From DASVLX01 sp035552275 (GTDB lineage: Bacteria > Actinomycetota > Actinomycetes > Mycobacteriales > Pseudonocardiaceae): a DNA stretch of 33,983 bases. The first letter of the stretch is position 1. Each line of letters begins with the position of its first letter. The notes under the pieces are model-generated. The model was not told the origin of the DNA, made no database searches, and saw nothing but the letters and a program-made list of their open reading frames with translations. Below are positions 29,744-33,983 of this stretch, piece by piece. Location of the stretch: assembly GCA_035552275.1 (NCBI GenBank), contig DASZLR010000284.1:1-33983 (forward strand), read 5' to 3'. The position numbers were made by a program, and so were the translations under genes.

Positions 29744-30601
29744 GTGCGACCGTTGTTGAGCGCTGCCGAGCTGGCCCAGTTGATGTCCCTCGACGTTCCG
29801 CCCGTTCTGCTGGACGTCCGATGGCGGTTGGGTGGTCCGCCCGGCCGGGCGGAATATCAGCGCGGGCATCTCCCGAATGCCGTCTTCGTGGATCTGGACA
29901 CCGAACTCGCCGGTCCGCCCGGCGCTGGTGGACGGCATCCCCTACCCGCGCCCGCGGCCCTCCAGCGCACCCTGCGCGCGGCCGGAGTCCGCGCCGGCGT
30001 GCCGGTGGTGGCCTATGACGCCGGGGACGGCTCGGTGGCGGCTCGGGCGTGGTGGCTGCTGCGCTGGGCCGGGCACACCGAGGCCGCGGTGCTGGACGGC
30101 GGATACCAGGCATGGTCGGCGGAGGGCCGTCCGGTCAGCCGGGACGAGCCCCGTCCCACGCCCGGCGACATCGAGGTGTCGGACGACATCGTGACACGCG
30201 GCGGAATGCCGGTGCTCGACGCCGACGGCGCCGCCGCGCTGGCCGAGACCGGGGTACTGCTCGACGCCAGGGCGCCGGAGCGGTTCCGCGGTGATGTCGA
30301 GCCGGTCGACCCACGGGCCGGGCACATCCCCGGCGCCCGCAACGCGCCGTTCGCCGGACATCTCGGCGCCGACGGGCGCTGGCGGCCGGCGGAAGAGCTG
30401 GCCGACCGGTTCCGTGCCATCGGGGTTGGGACGGGTGAGCCGGTGGGCGTCTACTGCGGCTCCGGTGTGACGGCATCCTCGGTCGTGCTCGCCCTTGAGG
30501 TGGCCGGCATCACCAGTGTCGCCGAGCCGGCGGCCCTGTACGCCGGTTCCTGGTCACACTGGTGCACGGATTCGGATCGCCCTTTCGCTACTGGTGAGTA
30601 A
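29744..30601 (+). CDS. sseA: Sulfurtransferase with two rhodanese domains (mercaptopyruvate type)
   Basis: Predicted 285-residue cytoplasmic sulfurtransferase. An inactive N-terminal rhodanese domain (about 4-132, LLDVRWRLGGPPGRAEYQRGHL) precedes a catalytic one (about 150-283) with C238 in the loop CGSGVTAS. CG(S/T)GVT is the 3-mercaptopyruvate sulfurtransferase form, whereas thiosulfate sulfurtransferases have CRKGVT. It moves sulfur from mercaptopyruvate (or thiosulfate) to cyanide or thiol acceptors. GTG 29744 begins the domain directly and has no ribosome site, in keeping with a leaderless mRNA. An upstream in-frame extension would run into ideR. It lies 52 bases before acuC. Confidence 0.88.
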   Translation: MRPLLSAAELAQLMSLDVPPVLLDVRWRLGGPPGRAEYQRGHLPNAVFVDLDTELAGPPGAGGRHPLPAPAALQRTLRAAGVRAGVPVVAYDAGDGSVAARAWWLLRWAGHTEAAVLDGGYQAWSAEGRPVSRDEPRPTPGDIEVSDDIVTRGGMPVLDADGAAALAETGVLLDARAPERFRGDVEPVDPRAGHIPGARNAPFAGHLGADGRWRPAEELADRFRAIGVGTGEPVGVYCGSGVTASSVVLALEVAGITSVAEPAALYAGSWSHWCTDSDRPFATGE

Positions 30602-30640
30602 TAGACGCTACGAGCCCGGCGTTGCGCAACGGACACGAGT

Positions 30641-30646
30641 TAGGGT
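30641..30646 (+). promoter_or_regulatory. acuC -10 element, leaderless
   Basis: TAGGGT ends 7 bases before ATG 30654 with no Shine-Dalgarno sequence. Confidence 0.5.
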
Positions 30647-30653
30647 CGTTGGC

Positions 30654-31832
30654 ATGGGCGTGTCGGCGCAGGTGGTGTGGGATGAGGCGTTGCTCAAATA
30701 CGACATGGGCGACGATCACCCGCTGAAGCCTGTCCGGCTGGCGCTGACGATCCAGCTGGCATCGGCACTGGGCGTGTTGGACGGCGTGCGGACACTGGCC
30801 CCGGATCCGGCCTCCGACGAGCTGATCGAGCGCATCCACGACGCCGACTACCTGGCGGCGGTCCGGGCCGCCGGTGACGAGGGCGCCTGGGAACCGGGCC
30901 ACGGCCTGGGCACCCCGGACAACCCGATCTTCCCCGGCATGCACGAGGCGTCCGCCCGAGTCGTCGGCGGCTCCGTGCTGGCCGCCGACCAGATCGTCAC
31001 CGGGGCCGCGGACCGGGCGGTCAGCATCGCCGGCGGACTGCACCACGCCATGCCCAACCACGCCGCCGGGTTCTGCGTCTACAACGACTGCGCGGTGGCC
31101 ATCTCCTGGCTGCTCGATCATGGCGTCGACCGGGTGGCCTACCTGGACGTGGACGTGCACCACGGCGACGGGGTGCAGGCCGCCTTCTACGGCGACCCGA
31201 GGGTGCTGACCATCTCGTTGCACCAGCACCCCCGAACACTGTGGCCCGGCACCGGATTCCCGCGTGAGGTGGGCGCCCCGGGCGCCGAGGGCAGTGCGGT
31301 GAACCTGCCGCTGCTGCCCGGCACGACCGACAGCCAGTGGCTGCGCGCGTTCCACGCCGTGGTGCCCTCGCTGCTGGCCGGGTTCCGGCCGCAGGTGCTG
31401 GTCACCCAGTGCGGTGCGGACAGTCACCGCACCGACCCGCTGGCCGACCTGTCGCTGTCCGTGGACGGCCACCGGGCCACCTACCGGGTGCTCCGCGAAC
31501 TGGCGCTGAACTATGCCGGCGGCAAATGGCTGGCGTTCGGCGGTGGCGGCTATGACCTGGTCCGAGTGGTGCCGCGATCCTGGACGCACCTGCTGGCCAC
31601 CGTGCTCGACCGCGACATCGACCCGAACACCCCGCTGCCCGCCGACTGGATCGCCTTGGCGGCCAGGATCGCGCCGAACGTGCCGCTGCCGACGTCGATG
31701 TCCGACGGCGTGGACACCGCCTTCCAGCCGTGGGGCGGCGAGGCTGTGGAGCCGGTCGACATCGGCATCATGGACACCCGCCGGGCCGTCTTCCCGTTGC
31801 ACGGCCTCGACCCCGACGACCCCAGAGACTAA
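30654..31832 (+). CDS. acuC: AcuC, histone-deacetylase-fold protein deacetylase
   Basis: Zinc-dependent lysine deacetylase of 392 residues, of the class I histone-deacetylase superfamily. In bacilli AcuC reactivates acetyl-CoA synthetase by removing an acetyl group placed by AcuA. Catalytic histidines are H130-H131 (GGLHHAMPNHAAGFCVYND). Zinc ligands are D167 and H169 (YLDVDVHHGDG) and D261 (CGADSHRTDPLADL); the transition-state tyrosine is Y300 (FGGGGYD). All are present, so it should be active. ATG 30654 is favoured by the leaderless -10 and by the conserved start VWDEALLKYDMGDDHP. The Pat-type acetyltransferase gene starts 17 bases downstream on the same strand. Confidence 0.94.
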   Translation: MGVSAQVVWDEALLKYDMGDDHPLKPVRLALTIQLASALGVLDGVRTLAPDPASDELIERIHDADYLAAVRAAGDEGAWEPGHGLGTPDNPIFPGMHEASARVVGGSVLAADQIVTGAADRAVSIAGGLHHAMPNHAAGFCVYNDCAVAISWLLDHGVDRVAYLDVDVHHGDGVQAAFYGDPRVLTISLHQHPRTLWPGTGFPREVGAPGAEGSAVNLPLLPGTTDSQWLRAFHAVVPSLLAGFRPQVLVTQCGADSHRTDPLADLSLSVDGHRATYRVLRELALNYAGGKWLAFGGGGYDLVRVVPRSWTHLLATVLDRDIDPNTPLPADWIALAARIAPNVPLPTSMSDGVDTAFQPWGGEAVEPVDIGIMDTRRAVFPLHGLDPDDPRD

Positions 31833-31849
31833 CCGCAGGGGAGACGCAC

Positions 31850-33983
31850 GTGTCCGAAATGGACGGAAGCGCCGACGGAACCGCGGACAGAAACACCGCG
31901 GCCGGCAGAACCCAGGACCACCGAACCCAGGACGCTGTGAGCGACGCTGTGAGCGACAGTGTGAGCGACCCTGTGAATGCCGCTGGGCCGGACTCGTGGG
32001 ACCCCTACAGCTATCCCCGGCACTGGGAAGCCGATGTCGTGCTCGCCGACGGCGGCACCGTCCACCTGCGCCCCATCACCCCGGACGACGCCGACCGGAT
32101 CGTCGGTCTGCACGGCCGGATGTCCGACCGGACCCGCTACTTCCGTTATTTCGCACCGTATCCGCGCATCCCGGAGCGGGATCTCAAGCGGTTCAGCGTG
32201 GTCGACCACCATGGCCGGGTCGCGCTGGGCGCCTTCCTCGGGGACGATCTGATCGCGGTCGGCCGCTACGAACGGCTGGGCGACACCGATTCCGCCGAGG
32301 TCGCCTTCGTGGTCGAGGACGCCCACCAGGGCCGCGGGCTGGGCTCGATCCTGCTGGAGCATCTCGCCGCGGCGGCCGGCGAGCGCGGCCTGACCAGGTT
32401 CGTGGCCGAGGTGCTCGCGGACAACAGCCAGATGGTCCGGGTGTTCCGGGACGCCGGCTACCGGGTCAGCCGCGAACTGGAGGCCGGCGTGCTGCACCTT
32501 GAGTTCGCCGTCGACCCCACCGAGGAATCCGTCGCGGTGTCCCGGTCCCGCGAGCAGGCGGCCGAGGCCCGCAGCATGCACAACCTGCTGCGCCCGCGCT
32601 CCGTCGCGGTGATCGGCGCGTCCACCGATCCCAGCAAGATCGGTTACGCGGTGCTCACCAACCTGCTCACCGCCGACTTCGCCGGCCCGGTCTACCCGGT
32701 CAACTCGGAACACCGGTCGGTTCGCGGGGTGCGCGCCTACCCGTCCGTGCTGGACATCCCCGACCCGGTCGACCTGGCCGTGGTCGCCGTCCCGGCGTCC
32801 GGAGTGGACGAGGTGATGGATGGCTGTCTGGCCAAGGGAGTCACCACCCTGGTGGTGTTGTCCAGCGGGTTCGCCGACGTCGGCCCGGACGGGCGCAGCG
32901 CCGAACGCCGGCTGGTCACCGAGGCCCGCGCGCACGGCATGCGGGTGGTCGGGCCGAACGCGCTGGGCGTGGTCAACAACGATCCGGCGGTGCGGCTCAA
33001 CGCCACCCTGGCGCCGCGGCTGCCCGGCGCCGGCCGGATCGGCTTCTTTTGCCAGTCCGGCGCGCTGGGGATCGGCATCCTGGCCGACGCGGCCGCTCGC
33101 GGCCTGGGTCTGTCCACCTTCGTGTCGGCCGGCAACCGGGCCGACGTGTCCGGCAACGACCTGTTGCAGTACTGGCAGACCGACCCGTCGACCCAGGTTG
33201 TGTTGCTGTATCTGGAATCCTTCGGCAATCCGCGCAAGTTCGCCCGGCTGGCCCGCCGGCTCGCCCGGCACAAGCCGATCGTGGCGGTGAAATCCGGCCG
33301 GCACGCGATGCGTCCGGGGTTGGCCGCGACCTCGGTGCCGATCGATGAGGCGAGCGTGCAGGCGCTGTTCGAGCAGTCCGGCGTGATCCGCGTCGAGTCA
33401 CTGGCGCAACTGTTCGACACCGCGCTGCTGCTGGCCAACCAGCCGCTGCCGGCCGGCGAGCGGATCGCGGTGGTGGGCAACTCCACCGCGATCGGGATGC
33501 TGGCCGCCGACACGGTGCTGGCGTCTGGGCTTCAGCTGGCGTTCGATCCGGTCGACACCGGATCCCAGGCGTCGCCGGAACAGTTCGGTGCGGCGGTGCG
33601 GGAAACCTTGCGGCGCAACGATGTGGACGCCGTGGTCATCGTGTTCGTGCCGCCGCTGGTGGTGCCCGGCACGGCCTATGCGCGAACCCTGCGCGAGGTC
33701 GTCGCCGAGTTCGCCACGAACGAAAACGCTGCCGCCAAGCCGATTGTGTCCACCTTCCTCGCGGTTGAGGGCGTGCCCGACGAGTTGGCCGTGCCCGGCC
33801 CGGCTGGCGCTCCCGGCTACGGCTCGGTGCCGTCCTATCCCAGCCCGGAGCGGGCAGTGCTGGCGCTGGCCAGGGCGGTCCGCTACGCGCGCTGGCGTTC
33901 GACGCCGATGGGCGAGTTGGTCCGGCCGGCGGGCATCGAACTGGATCGGGCCCGGCGGGTGATCGCCTCGGTTCAGCCGGACA
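31850..33983 (+). CDS. Pat-type protein acetyltransferase: GNAT domain fused to acyl-CoA synthetase-like domain (partial, runs off window)
   Basis: 711 codons are present, without a stop, up to the window end. Residues 1-50 are acidic low complexity. A GNAT domain (about 60-220) has the acetyl-CoA loop Q160-GRGLG. From residue 243 (MHNLLRPRSVAVIGASTDPSKIGYAVLTNL) an NDP-forming acyl-CoA synthetase-like region follows: CoA-binding fold, GFFCQSGALGIGIL, KSGRH (to 485). The SHTG motif with the phosphohistidine of active synthetases is not found at the expected place (RPGLAATS instead), consistent with a regulatory role. An N-terminal GNAT matches actinobacterial Pat enzymes. GTG 31850 has AGGGGAG about 7 bases upstream. 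It probably acetylates metabolic enzymes such as acetyl-CoA synthetase, opposing AcuC. Confidence 0.9.
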   Translation, partial: MSEMDGSADGTADRNTAAGRTQDHRTQDAVSDAVSDSVSDPVNAAGPDSWDPYSYPRHWEADVVLADGGTVHLRPITPDDADRIVGLHGRMSDRTRYFRYFAPYPRIPERDLKRFSVVDHHGRVALGAFLGDDLIAVGRYERLGDTDSAEVAFVVEDAHQGRGLGSILLEHLAAAAGERGLTRFVAEVLADNSQMVRVFRDAGYRVSRELEAGVLHLEFAVDPTEESVAVSRSREQAAEARSMHNLLRPRSVAVIGASTDPSKIGYAVLTNLLTADFAGPVYPVNSEHRSVRGVRAYPSVLDIPDPVDLAVVAVPASGVDEVMDGCLAKGVTTLVVLSSGFADVGPDGRSAERRLVTEARAHGMRVVGPNALGVVNNDPAVRLNATLAPRLPGAGRIGFFCQSGALGIGILADAAARGLGLSTFVSAGNRADVSGNDLLQYWQTDPSTQVVLLYLESFGNPRKFARLARRLARHKPIVAVKSGRHAMRPGLAATSVPIDEASVQALFEQSGVIRVESLAQLFDTALLLANQPLPAGERIAVVGNSTAIGMLAADTVLASGLQLAFDPVDTGSQASPEQFGAAVRETLRRNDVDAVVIVFVPPLVVPGTAYARTLREVVAEFATNENAAAKPIVSTFLAVEGVPDELAVPGPAGAPGYGSVPSYPSPERAVLALARAVRYARWRSTPMGELVRPAGIELDRARRVIASVQPD
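31934..31981 (+). repeat. 12-bp tandem repeats in the Pat N-terminus
   Basis: GCTGTGAGCGAC occurs at 31934-31945 and 31946-31957. A one-codon variant AGTGTGAGCGAC is at 31958-31969 and a decayed fourth unit at 31970-31981. They encode AVSD, AVSD, SVSD, PVNA in the acidic linker. Each unit contains an in-frame GTG, so internal starts are conceivable. Confidence 0.85.

Overview
This window comes from a high-GC actinobacterium. Codons mostly end in G or C, GTG starts are frequent, and several promoters appear to be leaderless. The gene order miaB, small membrane protein, DUF349 protein, LigB-like protein, miaA, dapF, hflX, lexA, LysM protein, nrdR matches the mycobacterial Rv2733c to Rv2718c neighbourhood. 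With ideR next to galE and an AcuC/Pat pair, this suggests Pseudonocardiales or a close relative. The taxonomic placement is inference from synteny.

Layout. 1-587: a mazE9/mazF9-like toxin-antitoxin pair. 619-6795: tRNA modification and cell-wall precursor block (miaB, four-helix membrane protein, convergent DUF349 protein, LigB-like protein, miaA, dapF). 6783-8657: an MFS exporter and an ArsR-type regulator diverging from a shared inverted repeat. 8701-12508: hflX, then lexA and a LysM division-inhibitor-like gene diverging from a region with two SOS boxes, then nrdR. 12611-17704: nrdJ, the cobalamin-dependent ribonucleotide reductase, interrupted by two homing-endonuclease inteins placed exactly before catalytic cysteines. 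17883-19776: two unrelated alpha/beta hydrolases. 19876-21282: a minimal NfeD protein plus a flotillin-like SPFH protein. 21269-23386: a prolyl-oligopeptidase-type peptidase. 23412-25438: a NarL-type two-component system. 25598-26674: a DUF4192 protein. 26704-29658: an ideR-galK-galE run on the minus strand. 29744-33983: a mercaptopyruvate-type sulfurtransferase, AcuC deacetylase and a Pat-type protein acetyltransferase that runs off the window.

How the genes work together. MiaA adds the isopentenyl group at A37 of tRNA and MiaB methylthiolates it. LexA controls itself and probably the divergent LysM gene during DNA damage. NrdR is the expected repressor of nrdJ, which sits directly downstream of it, and the nrdR promoter region also carries DnaA-box-like 9-mers. 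AcuC and Pat form a reversible lysine-acetylation pair of the type that controls acetyl-CoA synthetase.

Most notable observations: (i) two inteins at the redox and thiyl-radical cysteines of NrdJ, and a third conserved stretch of the extein whose codon use looks like the footprint of a lost intein; (ii) a perfect 14-bp tandem duplication at the miaA start that places a five-codon reading frame, stop overlapping start, before miaA; (iii) a recurrent leaderless promoter pattern in which the upstream gene's stop codon is part of the -10 element; (iv) DnaA-box clusters before nrdR and before the DUF4192 gene. I see no tRNA or rRNA gene, CRISPR array, transposase or phage gene. No gene-free stretch exceeds about 260 bases.
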